This document shows, one piece after another, positions 54,911 to 64,000 of a stretch of DNA of 64,000 nucleotides. The notes under the pieces were generated by a model, which was given only the letters and a program-made list of their open reading frames with translations, had not been told where the DNA came from and made no database searches. The position numbers were made by a program, and so were the translations under genes. The stretch is from Limnephilus marmoratus (taxonomy: Eukaryota; Arthropoda; Insecta; Trichoptera; Limnephilidae): positions 28,219,286-28,283,285 of the forward strand of contig OU862913.1 in assembly GCA_917880885.1 (NCBI GenBank), written 5' to 3'. Each line of letters begins with the position of its first letter. Positions within the stretch are counted from its first letter, which is position 1.

Positions 54911-54997
54911 TCCAGTTCCAGATGTAAGGGTTGTCTGTATTTAGTGTAATTCAGTTTCATTGAGTTTCAAATCACAACAGTGCTAAAGAAGGTTACT

Positions 54998-55395
54998 AAG
55001 GTGCTTTAGACCACACGACTGAAGTAAAACTTCTTTAGCCCCATCTATATGATAGGAAGAGAGAAAGAAAATGTGCGCGCGCACTGCTCTCTCTTGCTCC
55101 AACAGTGTGATACAGACAATAGGCCTGCACTGTGTTTTAGATACCTTTACGAAACGTAACTGGCTATGAGAGAAAGAGAGAAAGAAAATGCGTGCTCGCA
55201 CCTCTCTCTCTTGCCCCTACAGTAATATACGAAACGTAACTCTCTCTCTCTTTCTATCTTCACTTACTTATATCTCCCTCTCAGTTTCTTCTCAAATTCC
55301 GTTCGCCTCGCCCGATCTCACTTTTCGTAACGCTCTCTTCATGCATTCACCAGCTTACTCCCCAAGTCAAGCGTGCGTAAAGAAGTTTTACTTAA
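54998..55395. mobile_element. Probable MITE with GA-rich interior
   Basis: The left AAGTAAAACTTCTTTA and the right TAAAGAAGTTTTACTT are perfect inverted ends. The inside has GAGAGAAAG and CTCTCTCTC runs. A related copy with TTTAGACCACACGACTGAAG and GCGTAAAGAAGTTTTACTTC lies at 55905-56382. Confidence 0.6.
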
Positions 55396-55399
55396 AAAA

Positions 55400-55900
55400 A
55401 AACAGTTGTGTGTTTGAAATTTAAGGCCAGGTTGACCATAGTTTTGTATCACGAAACACGTCCACATGGCACCTCTCATATTCTTCTTTACGCCATGCAC
55501 TGAACATTCTACAGTAAAGAGCTAAAATTCGCAAAGTATCCGCGATATTCTAACCGCGACATACTTAGTAACCTTTCAGAACGTGGTTAGAATTGTTGGC
55601 ATTGTTTTACGGGCCAACCACCACACTAGGCTGGGCGGGACGGTGAAGGGGGGCAACACAGGGGTCAAATGCCACCCCGCCGCGGTACAAACACGTGGAA
55701 TTCCATAGATCGACGGGTAGAACCGTGTCGCGGGCCTGTCCGTGGAAAACTTCTAGAGGTCTAGCATGGACGATCGATTAAACCCTATGGATATATGGAA
55801 CAAATCGGTCATCTTTCGTCAGTTATCAATATTTACTAATATGAAACCCTTTAAGTTCTAGTTCTTATTCTAAGCACAAGTCTAGAAAAAAGAAGAGTAC
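55400..55900. other. No gene seen
   Basis: Mixed-composition sequence, more GC-rich around 55610-55750. No feature recognised. Confidence 0.4.
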
Positions 55901-55977
55901 CCTTTAGACCACACGACTGAAGTAAAGTACAAGACAAACCTCGCCCAATGAACCCAGGTATCCCTGCTAAGTTATCA

Positions 55978-56192
55978 AACGTAGTTAACGGGGTGACCTA
56001 TGACCTAGGGGTGACATATGACATTGGGGTGAAATATGACCATGGGGTGACCTACGACCTTGGGGTGACCTACGACCTTGGGGTGTCCTATGACCTTGGG
56101 GTGACCTACGACCTTGGGGCTACCTACGAACTTAGGGTGATCTACGACCTTGGGGTGACCTACGACCTTTGGTGACCTACGACCTTGGGGTG
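55978..56192 (+). repeat. 18-bp minisatellite in an arm-B copy
   Basis: About twelve units of GGGGTGACCTACGACCTT with substitutions. The flank at 55930-55985 (CAAACCTCGCCCAATGAACCC, CCCTGCTAAGTTATCAAACG) is arm-B sequence, whose next bases elsewhere are a single TTGGGGTTACCTATGG-like motif. The 6-residue repeat ORF is a by-product. Confidence 0.88.
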
Positions 56193-56394
56193 ACCATCCT
56201 TATCCTTATCACTCCCCAAGTCAAGCGTGCGTAAAGGCCCGACCGTTCGCCTAGAAATCGATCACCGTTCGCATCGATTACCGTTCGCGTGACATTTTTT
56301 GTAACAATCACCACTTTTCGTAACGCATTCACCAGCTTACCCCCCAAGTCGAGCGTGCGTAAAGAAGTTTTACTTCAAACAAACATATTTCGAC

Positions 56395-56960
56395 ATTGGA
56401 GGGGACCCCACAACTTTCCTAACGGCGTTATAAGGAATCATACTAGTATGGTTTCCTCCTTCACCGCACACGTCGAGACTCTACTTTTTTTTGAACGAAG
56501 CTACATTTATTTGAACGACTCTAGACCCTCCAATGTCCATGCATACTGGGTAAGTAAGCAGTATGCAAGTACTTACATTAACATTATACAAAAGATAAAT
56601 AAAAGTAGCAGCCCGTGGAATAATTCTTCTGAAATCTACAGAGAAAAATATATACAGATAAAGGTGTTAGTAAATAAAAACAAAAATAAGAGCTGCGCCC
56701 GGTTGAGGAGACCTGGATAAGAGAAATAAAGAAAAAGTAATAATATAATGCAAGTATTTGCAATAATAACTGAGAGAAGATAAAATGCATAAAAAGAAAA
56801 TATACAGAGAAGGTATTCCACAAACCACCAGGTAGTCCCAATGGCAATAAGCATGGCTATCGGCCCAACCGCAGAAGAAACCCGGAGTCCGCGCCTTTTA
56901 GCCGGCTCCCCGATTTTGCCAAGAAGAAATATATGTGGGAAAGAAGAAAAAGTTATATAC
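56395..56960 (-). repeat. R1-like LINE 3' UTR copy
   Basis: Minus-strand match to the 54490-54910 type UTR (AAGTACTTGCATACTGCTTA, TAGAGTCGTTCAAATAAATG, GGCTAAAAGGCGCGGACTCC). Confidence 0.58.
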
Positions 56961-57021
56961 ATATTTCGACAGGTTAGACATTCGAATTAGTGTCGTGACA
57001 ATTCGACCGTTTTATATGTAA

Positions 57022-57200
57022 CTAGCAGAATCGGCCATACGTTGCTGTGGCTAACGAAATCTTTATAACCAATGCCATCTGTTAAATCAAATCCACACCA
57101 CGCTGCCCGCTGCTTCCTGCCGCACGGCCAGATAAATTATGTATTTCAACCAATTTACACAAAACCTATACAAATTATATACCTATGAATATAAATCTCT
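57022..57200 (-). mobile_element. Helitron 3' end (minus strand)
   Basis: The minus strand ends GCCACAGCAACGTATGGCCG...GCTAG|T: a hairpin followed by CTAG and a T host base, as in Helitrons. Confidence 0.55.
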
Positions 57201-57201
57201 A

Positions 57202-58582
57202 TCTCTACATATTATAAAGTTAAGTCCCCCGCGCCGTCTTTCTGTCTGTCTGTCTGTTCGCGACAAACTCGAAAACTACTGAACGGATTTTCATGCGGTT
57301 TTCACCAATAGATAGAGTGTTTCGTGAGGAAGGTTTAAGTATGTAATTTGTCAAGGATTTATGTAAATAGGTTGAAACATAACGATAATTGTTAGAAGTG
57401 TCGGAAATATTATGAAGTAAAGTCCCCCGCGCCGTCTTTCTGTCTGTTTGTCTGTCTGATAATTGTTAGAAGTGTCGGAAAAAGTCCAGCCGCCTGGTAG
57501 CTTTCATCGAAAACGCTGCCTAATCCTTTTGGGATATAACAAAACAATTAATGGTGGGATATTCCTCTTTTATAGATCTACAAAAAAGTCCGCGAAGGCA
57601 TATATCTATCTTTTACGGATAGCTTACTATACACATTATATCTTCTTATCTTATTATTATTATCAATTGCTGTTCGTTTGTCTCGCTAAAACTCGAGAGC
57701 GGCTCGGCCGATTTAGGTGATTTTGGTTTTCAAGTGTTTGTCGTAGTCCAGGGAAGGTTTAAACGGTGAGATAATATGGAAAAATTGTGAAAAAGACAGT
57801 AAAAACCACAATTTCATTTTCTCATATAAACAGTTTTAGTGTTCTACCTACCTACTTTCAGAAACACAACGTAATCTAAAATTGGAATGCAAAAAATAAA
57901 AGAATTCTGATTGTCATATTTCAAACGTCAAACGTTACCTGTCATTCTGTTACTGTTTAAAATCTTCTAGGATCAGTTTGTCAGTGCGTGAGAACTTTAT
58001 TTACCGTTTTAATGTGCCAAGGAAAAGACGAGCTGACATAGGTCGTCGAAGTCAATCAAATGGGCGATAAGCATAAATATACAAACCACCCACGCGATGA
58101 GCTACCTCACAACCGTGAACCTGGAACGAGTAGCATTCCACTTCGATCCGGAAGTAGATTATTGTGCCGACAATTCCGTGATAATCGGGGAAATGACAAT
58201 CATTTGTCAATGTTGTAAAGCGTAAAAATACAACGGCGAATCACCTGGATTATGTTGTGCTGGTGGTAAAGTAAAATTGCACAATTGGTCCCACCACCAG
58301 ATCCATTACTCGTTAGGAAGGTTAGGTATGTAATTTGTCAAGGATTTGTATATCTTCTAAAAAAATTGTCACGTACAATGATTACTTAAATACGTTAGTT
58401 ACCCCAAGCATTTCATTCACATTATTATAATCTTTCACACCATCTCTATGTATTATAAATTAAAGTCCTCCGTGGCATCTGTCTGTCTCTTCGCGATAAA
58501 CTCAAAGAAGGAGGTGGTTACAAAGGTTGGATTTTACAAAGTGTTTTTATTAGCCACAGCAACGCGTGGCCGTGTCAGCTAG
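57202..58582 (+). mobile_element. Helitron-like non-autonomous elements, nested
   Basis: 5'-type starts TCTCTACATATTATAAAGTT at 57202 and TCTCTATGTATTATAAATTA at 58443 are each followed by GTCCCCCGCGCCGTC- or GTCCTCCGTGGC-like and TCTGTCTGTC sequence. The 3' end at 58582 is GCCACAGCAACGCGTGGC..GTCAGCTAG|T, a hairpin plus CTAG. The 58443-58582 copy alone is a very short complete unit. No Rep/helicase ORF. Confidence 0.6.
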
Positions 58583-59224
58583 TCATATATATAAATCTTT
58601 CTCATGAATCACTCTATCTATTGGTGAAAATCGCATGAAAATCCGTTGCGTAGTTTAAAAGATAAGCGCGCATACAACGTGAGGGACTTAATTTTATACC
58701 TACTAAAGATCCAGCTAGAATCTCAATAGAAGAAACGTTTTTTTCGAAACAGTCACGAAATCTCTAGTTCTAATTAACCGATTTTCTTGAAATTTGGCAT
58801 GAATTTTCTTTACGTATCCCTTTATGGTTAGAACCAACAACAAAAAAAATTACTATTTTTTTTAAATTCGGAAAGTAAAGAAATAACTGAAAAAGTAATT
58901 TTTTTGAGTAGCCAGCATTTTGCGAGAATTATTTTTTTTCATTTTACCTGGCCATGATGACATTTGTACTGATAAAAAATCTACCTTTTTTATTTTTCAG
59001 ATGACCAGAATTGTTGAAATCGTGGCAAGATGGACACGCTCTTTTTCCCCCTCTACTTCAACAGCGTGCAACTTCGTGAAATGTATTTTATAATTTTTTC
59101 TGTCTATTCTTAAAATATAAATAAATAAATTATAAATAAATGTATTCTAAAAATATTTGTTTTTTTTCGACTGTCAAAAACGCCTGACTATCAAAAATGG
59201 AAGCTAGCCGTCCATAATAAAAAA

Positions 59225-59450
59225 ACTGGTACCTACCCTGATGTATAGCAGTGAGGCATGGAACTGGCAGAGAAAGTAGACTGAATGCTGTAGAAATGAG
59301 ATCCCTGAGGCGAATGTGTGATAAAACTATAAACGATCGTGTGAGAAATGAGGAGATTCGCAAATAATCCGAGGCATTGATGTAAGCGTTATGTGTAAGA
59401 TTAAGAAAGGGACGCTGCGATGGTTTGGGTTGGCAAAAGACGTACTGACA
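59225..59450 (+). pseudogene. RTE-like LINE ORF2 C-terminal fragment
   Basis: LMYSSEAWNWQRK, then RLNAVEMRSLRRMC, NDRVRNEEIRK and GTLRWFG, the common ending of one RTE-like insect LINE family. Stops interrupt it. Confidence 0.72.
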
Positions 59451-59659
59451 AAAAATATCGTACACTCAATTGCTCTTCGAAATTAATATTGATTTTCTTT
59501 ATTTCATTTTCCTTCTTCAGGTTGGTATTTTTTTGTTTTTATCGGCGGTCGTCGTCTACAGCGCTCTATTCCTCTTTCTTTCATAGATCCCACAACCACA
59601 CACTTACGATACATTCGTTATTTTTTATTTTACAACCAAAATATTCACTAGAAATAATT

Positions 59660-60061
59660 TATATGGCAGAACAACGTTTGTCGGGTCAGCTAGTAGGTAT
59701 ATATAAAAAAAATTAAGTTCCGTATGTTTGTGTCCGCAAATCTCGGTAAGTAATCGATGGATTGACTCAATTTTTTACAGAACATTGCATTTTAGCAGAA
59801 GAGTGTTTATATGTATAATGGAAAGCTCTGGCATTATGAAAATTGTTTAAAAAATTTAGTACGTGTGGTGTTGTTTTAAAAAGTATGTATTTCATATATT
59901 TTAGCTGCAGGGAGGGGAGGCAGGATAGAGAGGGTAACGAAGGAGGTGGGGAAGGTGGAAGGGAACGCGGGAGGGGAACGAAGGCACATGGGAATGGAGA
60001 TGCAGAGAGAAACCATTTATTTCATTGAATGGCGTTGCAACGCATGCCGGATACCAGCTAG
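59660..60061 (+). mobile_element. Further Helitron 3' ends
   Basis: Ends ACAACGTTTGTCGGGTCAGC-TAG|T at 59693 and GCGTTGCAACGC..GATACCAGCTAG|T at 60061. Between them lies a purine-rich stretch (59905-60010). 5' ends not assigned. Confidence 0.5.
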
Positions 60062-60290
60062 TGTTTTATAAACGTTAACGTCACCAAACTTTGTTTTATT
60101 GTAATAACCGAAAAAAATCACAAAGTTTCGTAATTTTTTTTTATTTGCGTTCTGTAATTTTGGTTTCATAAATAAATGTGGTACAATTTAATTCTTATAT
60201 TTCTTTTAGATTTTAATATGAAGCTTGGTGTTTTCTCTTTCTAATGCTGATTATTATATATTTCTCACGTTGATAATAAGGGAAACACAA
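60062..60290. other. No gene seen
   Basis: AT-rich spacer before the minisatellite. Confidence 0.5.
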
Positions 60291-60292
60291 TT

Positions 60293-61540
60293 ATTTCTAT
60301 GAGACCTAAATGAGTTGTTCGCAAAAGCGAACGAATCTGCCTGAGAGGTTAAATGATATCGGGAATGGGATCTTTGTGAATTTCTGCGCGACTTAACTGA
60401 CAACGTATTTCTATGAGACCTATATGAGTTGTTCGCAAAAGTGAACAAATCTGCCTGAGAGGTTAAATGATATTGGCAATGGGACCTTTGTGAATTTCTG
60501 CGCGACATTATTGACAATGTATTTCTATGAGACTTATATGTCTTATAGTATATAGTCACTCCTGCACACACTGACCCCCAGATTCTTACTCACCCCCAAT
60601 ACCCCTTTTCTTCCCAGAAATTAATTAATTAGTTCCTCTCCTTCCTTTCATAAATAGACCCCCCACACAGCATCCCCAAAGATGACGTAGGCCCTGAGGG
60701 AAATTATTTTCCTCAGGGCCTCCTGAGTGGAGCTAATGTTAAAACAAAATGTTCCCATGATATCGGGAATGGGAAGTTTGTGAATTTCTGAGCGACTTTA
60801 CTGACAATATATTATATCTATGAGACCTATATGAGTTGTTCGCAAAAGCAAACGAATTTGCCTGAGGGATTAAATGATATCTGGAATGGGACTTTTGTGA
60901 ATTTTTGAGCGACTTTATTGACAATGTATTTCTATGAGATCCATATGAGTTGTTCGCAAAAGCGAACGAATTTGCCTGAGAGGTTAAATGATATCAGGAA
61001 TAGGACCTATGTGAATTTCTAAGCGACTTTACTAACAATGAATTTCTATGAGACCTATATGAGTTGTTCGCAAAAGCGAACGAATTTGCCTGAGAGGTTA
61101 AATGATATCGGGAATAGGACCTATGTGAATTTCTAAGCGACTTTACTAACAATGTATTTCTTTGTGAATTTCTGAGCGACTTTACTGACAATATATTATA
61201 TCTATGAGACCTATATGAGTTGTTCGCAAAAGCAAACGAATTTACCTGAGGGATTAAATGATATCTGGAATGGGACTTTTGTGAATTTTTGAGCAACTTT
61301 ATTGACAATGTATTTCTATGAGACCTATATGAGTTGTTCGCAAAAGCAAACGAATTTGCCTGAGAGGTTAAATGATATCGGGAATAGGACCTATGTGAAT
61401 TTCTAAGCGACTTTACTAACAATGTATTTCTATGAGACCTATATGAGTTGTTCGCAAAAGCGAACGAATCTGCCTAAGAGGTTAAATGATGTCGGGAATG
61501 GGACCTTTGTGAATTTCTGAGCGACTTTACTGACAATGAG
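60293..61540 (+). repeat. 114-bp minisatellite with hairpin, about 9-10 units
   Basis: Units start ATTTCTATGAGACC; starts at 60293, 60407 and 60521 give a 114-bp period. Each unit carries GTTCGCAAAAGCGAAC, a perfect 6-bp stem with a 4-base loop. Some units have a TTATAT insertion or are truncated (61160-61185). Since 114 is divisible by three, minus-strand ORFs of a 38-residue repeat arise; I see no other sign of coding. Confidence 0.9.
60545..60750 (+). mobile_element. Arm-B/LINE-A-tail insertion in the minisatellite
   Basis: GACCCCCAGATTCTTACTCA through the nested hairpin (60665-60735) and GAGCTAATGTTAAAACA. It splits the 114-bp array. Confidence 0.78.
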
Positions 61541-61549
61541 GACCTCGGC

Positions 61550-62120
61550 CCAACCAAATTCAACAAAACCAAAAGGATTAGGTTTTAGGTTTTAAGCCGA
61601 GGGGCTACGTTTCCCCGGAGATTGCTGGTTTACGAAAGCGTTAAAATCATAGACACTTGAATATTAGTAGACCTGCCCTTAGTGATAAAAGCGTATTATT
61701 TCCCGCTCCCCATACCGGTTCCATTGGAACCGGCTGGGATTGAGTTAAGTATAGCTTCGCGTGAATCTAAAAAATGTGACTTCATCATTCTTCTGCGAGC
61801 CAGCGTCGAGCGCTCATCGGTGCATTTTACGAAATAACACCGCAAAAAACATGGTTTGTGTTATGAAAACGTGTAAATATATACTATCACTCGAGATACA
61901 TGGCGTGTGCTCGTCGATGTTTACGGGGTAAGTAAATTATGAAACATTTGTAAAAGTGTCCTTACTAAATACGGCAACAAAATATTGGAGACTGAAAATA
62001 AACGAACTTTATTTTTCCGTATTTTAGCAAATTTGTTCAATACGCGGCGAGCAATTCGCGCTCCTATGTAAAAAGGTCTATTCATTCAGCAGAGTTTACT
62101 TTTAAGAACTAAATGGTAAT
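61550..62120. other. No gene seen
   Basis: Contains the short palindrome CCGGTTCCATTGGAACCGG at about 61713. No ORF. Confidence 0.5.
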
Positions 62121-62127
62121 ATTATAA

Positions 62128-62430
62128 TGCGAGATGCCTATATACAAGATGTTAAGGGACGTACTTGACTTACTTGAACCAGTGATTCTTGACATTATTT
62201 GGAGTAAAAAAATGGAAACGAAATTTTGGTCTCCGGTGACTTTTTTTGACAACTTTTTTTTTTTTTTCAAAAATATTTTCTTCAAAATCAAACAAACAAA
62301 AAAATTCTTTCGCATGTCGTCACTGGTCAATCAGCCGAGTGTCTGACGAACCCCTTACCCCGTCTCCAACTGTTCAACAACTACCATTTTTTTATGTATT
62401 TGAAGAAAAAAAAAAAATCAAAAATGTCAC
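62128..62430. repeat. Diverged third copy of the inverted-repeat arm
   Basis: 62128-62236 resembles the right arm of the following palindrome (GTACTTGACTTACTTGAACC, GTGATTCTTGACATTATTTG). Sequence after it (CCGGTGAC..., poly-T) is mirrored at 62405-62437, suggesting an older foldback structure. Confidence 0.7.
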
Positions 62431-62799
62431 GGGAGACCAAATTTTCATTTATATTTTTTACTCCAAATAATGTCAGGAATCACTGGTTAAAGTAAGCCAA
62501 GTACGCCCATTAACACCTTGTATATACTGCCATATTGAGTTATCGACCAATCACATATTTCCAAAGTCATCTTCCCGCTATGCGCCCCGCTGTAGTTGTT
62601 GTACCAGAACATAAAGGTACGGGGGTAGACAACAACTACAGCGGGGCGCATAGCGGGAAGATGACTTTGGAAATATGTGATTGGTCGATAACTCAATATG
62701 GCAGTATATACAAGGTGTTAATGGGCGTACTTGGCTTACTTTAACCAGTGATTCCTGACATTATTTGGAGTAAAAAATATAAATGAAAATTTGGTCTCC
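62431..62799. repeat. Near-perfect 171-bp inverted repeat with 26-bp spacer
   Basis: Arms 62431-62602 and 62629-62799 are reverse complements over their whole length apart from about one base. The same peptide reading therefore appears on both strands; neither is a gene. Confidence 0.93.
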
Positions 62800-62829
62800 A
62801 ATATAAATATATATATATATTTTATTTTT

Positions 62830-64000
62830 TAAATCGTCGTTTTAACACTTGGATTCGGTCGTTTTAGCACTTGGGGTTGGACGTTTGAACTCTTGGGGTC
62901 GGTCATAACTTTAGCCTTATGGCTCCAAACCGTCTGAAATTTTGGATTCTTACTTTACAATCATAGCCTGGACACGTATCAATCAAAAAACGGCCATAAG
63001 TAGAATTTTTTAAAAATTAATAAGTAACAATAATTGTGGTAATTCATCACTTTGGCCCTACGGTTCCGAACCGTGTGAAATTTTGGATTCTTACTAAAAA
63101 TTATGGTCTGTACACGAATCAATCAAAAAATCTACCAAGATTTTTATTTTTAAATCATCGTTTTAACACTTGGGTTAGGTCGTTTAAGCACTTAGGGTCG
63201 GACGTTTGAACACTTGGGGTCGGTCATAACTTTTGCCTTATGGCTCCGAACGGTCTAAATTATTGGATTCTTACTAAGAATCATGGCCTGGACACGTATC
63301 AATAAAAAAATCGGCAAAAAGTAGATTTTTTGCAAAAATTTATCGATTTACTGCAATAATTGTGGTCGTTCATAACTTTGGCCCTATGGTTCCGAAACGT
63401 GTGAAATTTTGGATTCTTACTAAGAATCATGGTCTGTATACAAATCAATCAAAAAAATTAACAAAGAAATTTTTTTATTAAAAAATCATCGTTTTAACAC
63501 TTGGGTTAGGTCGTTTAAGCACTTGGGGTTGGACGTTTGATCTCTAGGGTTCGGTCATATCTTTAGCCTTATGGCTCCGAATCGCATTGTCTGAAATTTT
63601 GGATTCTTACAAAGAATCATGGCCTGACCACGTATCAATAAAGAATCGGCTAAAAATAGAATTTTTGCCAAAAATTCATCGTTTTACGCGGGCGCTTTGT
63701 AACAATATTTGTGGTCGTTCATAACTTTAGCCTTATGGTTCCGAACCGTGTGAAATTTTGGATTCTTACAAAGAAATGATACGTGTTCAGGAGTTTATCA
63801 TTTCTTACAAAGAAATGTATCGGCTAAAAGTAGAATTTTGCAAAAATTCATCGTTTTACGGCAATAATTGTGGTTGTTCATAACTTTTGCCCTTTAGTTC
63901 CGAACAGCGTGAAATTTTGGATTCTTACTAAGAATCATGGTCTGTACACAAATCAATCAAAAAAATTAACAAAGAAATTTTTTTATTAAAAAATCATCGT
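62830..64000 (+). repeat. Satellite array, about 325-bp units of two 165-bp halves
   Basis: CGTTTTAACACTTGG occurs at about 62837, 63159 and 63490, and its start again at 63998. Each unit holds two related blocks with CATAACTTTGGCC, GGTTCCGAACCGT and GAAATTTTGGATTCTTACTA. The third unit is longer, with an extra rearranged half. The array continues past the window. Confidence 0.88.

Noticed and set aside
55948..56175. ORF with six-residue repeats
   Set aside because: Product of the 18-bp minisatellite inside an arm-B repeat.
60254..61422. Minus-strand ORFs of a 38-residue repeat
   Set aside because: Explained by the 114-bp array; frames break at unit-length changes and at the inserted element.
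60293..61540. CRISPR-like array
   Set aside because: Whole 114-bp units repeat with no unique spacers, and the genome is eukaryotic.
61585..61612. TTAGG telomere-type repeat
   Set aside because: Only two imperfect TTAGGTTT copies, not a (TTAGG)n array.
62487..62744. Two ORFs with the same protein on opposite strands
   Set aside because: They are the two arms of a near-perfect inverted repeat.

Overview
This is a eukaryotic, AT-rich, intron-bearing and heavily transposon-loaded sequence, almost certainly from an insect. The reasons are BEL/Pao, Ty3-Gypsy, R1-like and Jockey/CR1-like retroelements of insect type, hAT, pogo, mariner and Helitron DNA elements, a trypsin-fold gene with long introns, and frequent GGTAGGTA-type motifs. 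The order (hemipteran, lepidopteran or other) cannot be fixed from the sequence alone. Nothing bacterial (operons, CRISPR, riboswitches) is present.

Two host-type genes can be followed, both on the + strand. (1) Three phase-consistent 3' exons of an S1 (trypsin-fold) serine protease homologue lie at 6516-6627, 15385-15513 and 34929-35093, separated by introns of 8.8 and 19.4 kb. The active-site serine position is valine, so the protein should be catalytically dead. (2) Inside its last intron lies a six-exon gene (21109-26545, 890 codons plus stop) for a zinc-finger protein with a complete-looking tyrosine-recombinase (Crypton-like) domain and a C-terminal SANT/Myb-like domain. One 117-nt symmetric exon of this gene is present three times in a 333-bp tandem repeat. 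This is the most interesting object in the window.

Most of the rest is mobile DNA. 1-5755: BEL/Pao element on the minus strand, with identical LTR segments but broken ORFs and no integrase core. 6779-7725: long palindrome. 9608-14676: Gypsy element with 5-bp target duplication, inserted in a LINE and itself carrying a foldback MITE in gag. 28991-30437: non-autonomous hAT. 31337-34486: gag-protease-only BEL element with target duplication. 36.3-39.5 kb: decayed LINEs. 39977-41530: hAT with a LINE inside it. 42427-43066: mariner-type MITE. 43562-43940: hAT-type MITE. 46542-47132: foldback MITE. 47739-49507: pogo-like element with a PHD-like finger. 53.5-54.9 kb: R1-like LINE. 57.0-60.1 kb: Helitron cluster. 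60.3-61.5 kb: 114-bp minisatellite. 62.1-62.8 kb: near-perfect inverted repeat. 62.8 kb to the end: satellite.

A recurrent LINE family (LINE-A here) ends in a nested hairpin found at about eleven places. Palindromic elements carry that same tail at both ends, and a tRNA-derived SINE (SINE-1) recurs about six times. Family labels such as LINE-A, SINE-1 and arm-B are mine and describe repeats seen within this window only. Splice sites were judged by eye from GT/AG context and phase.
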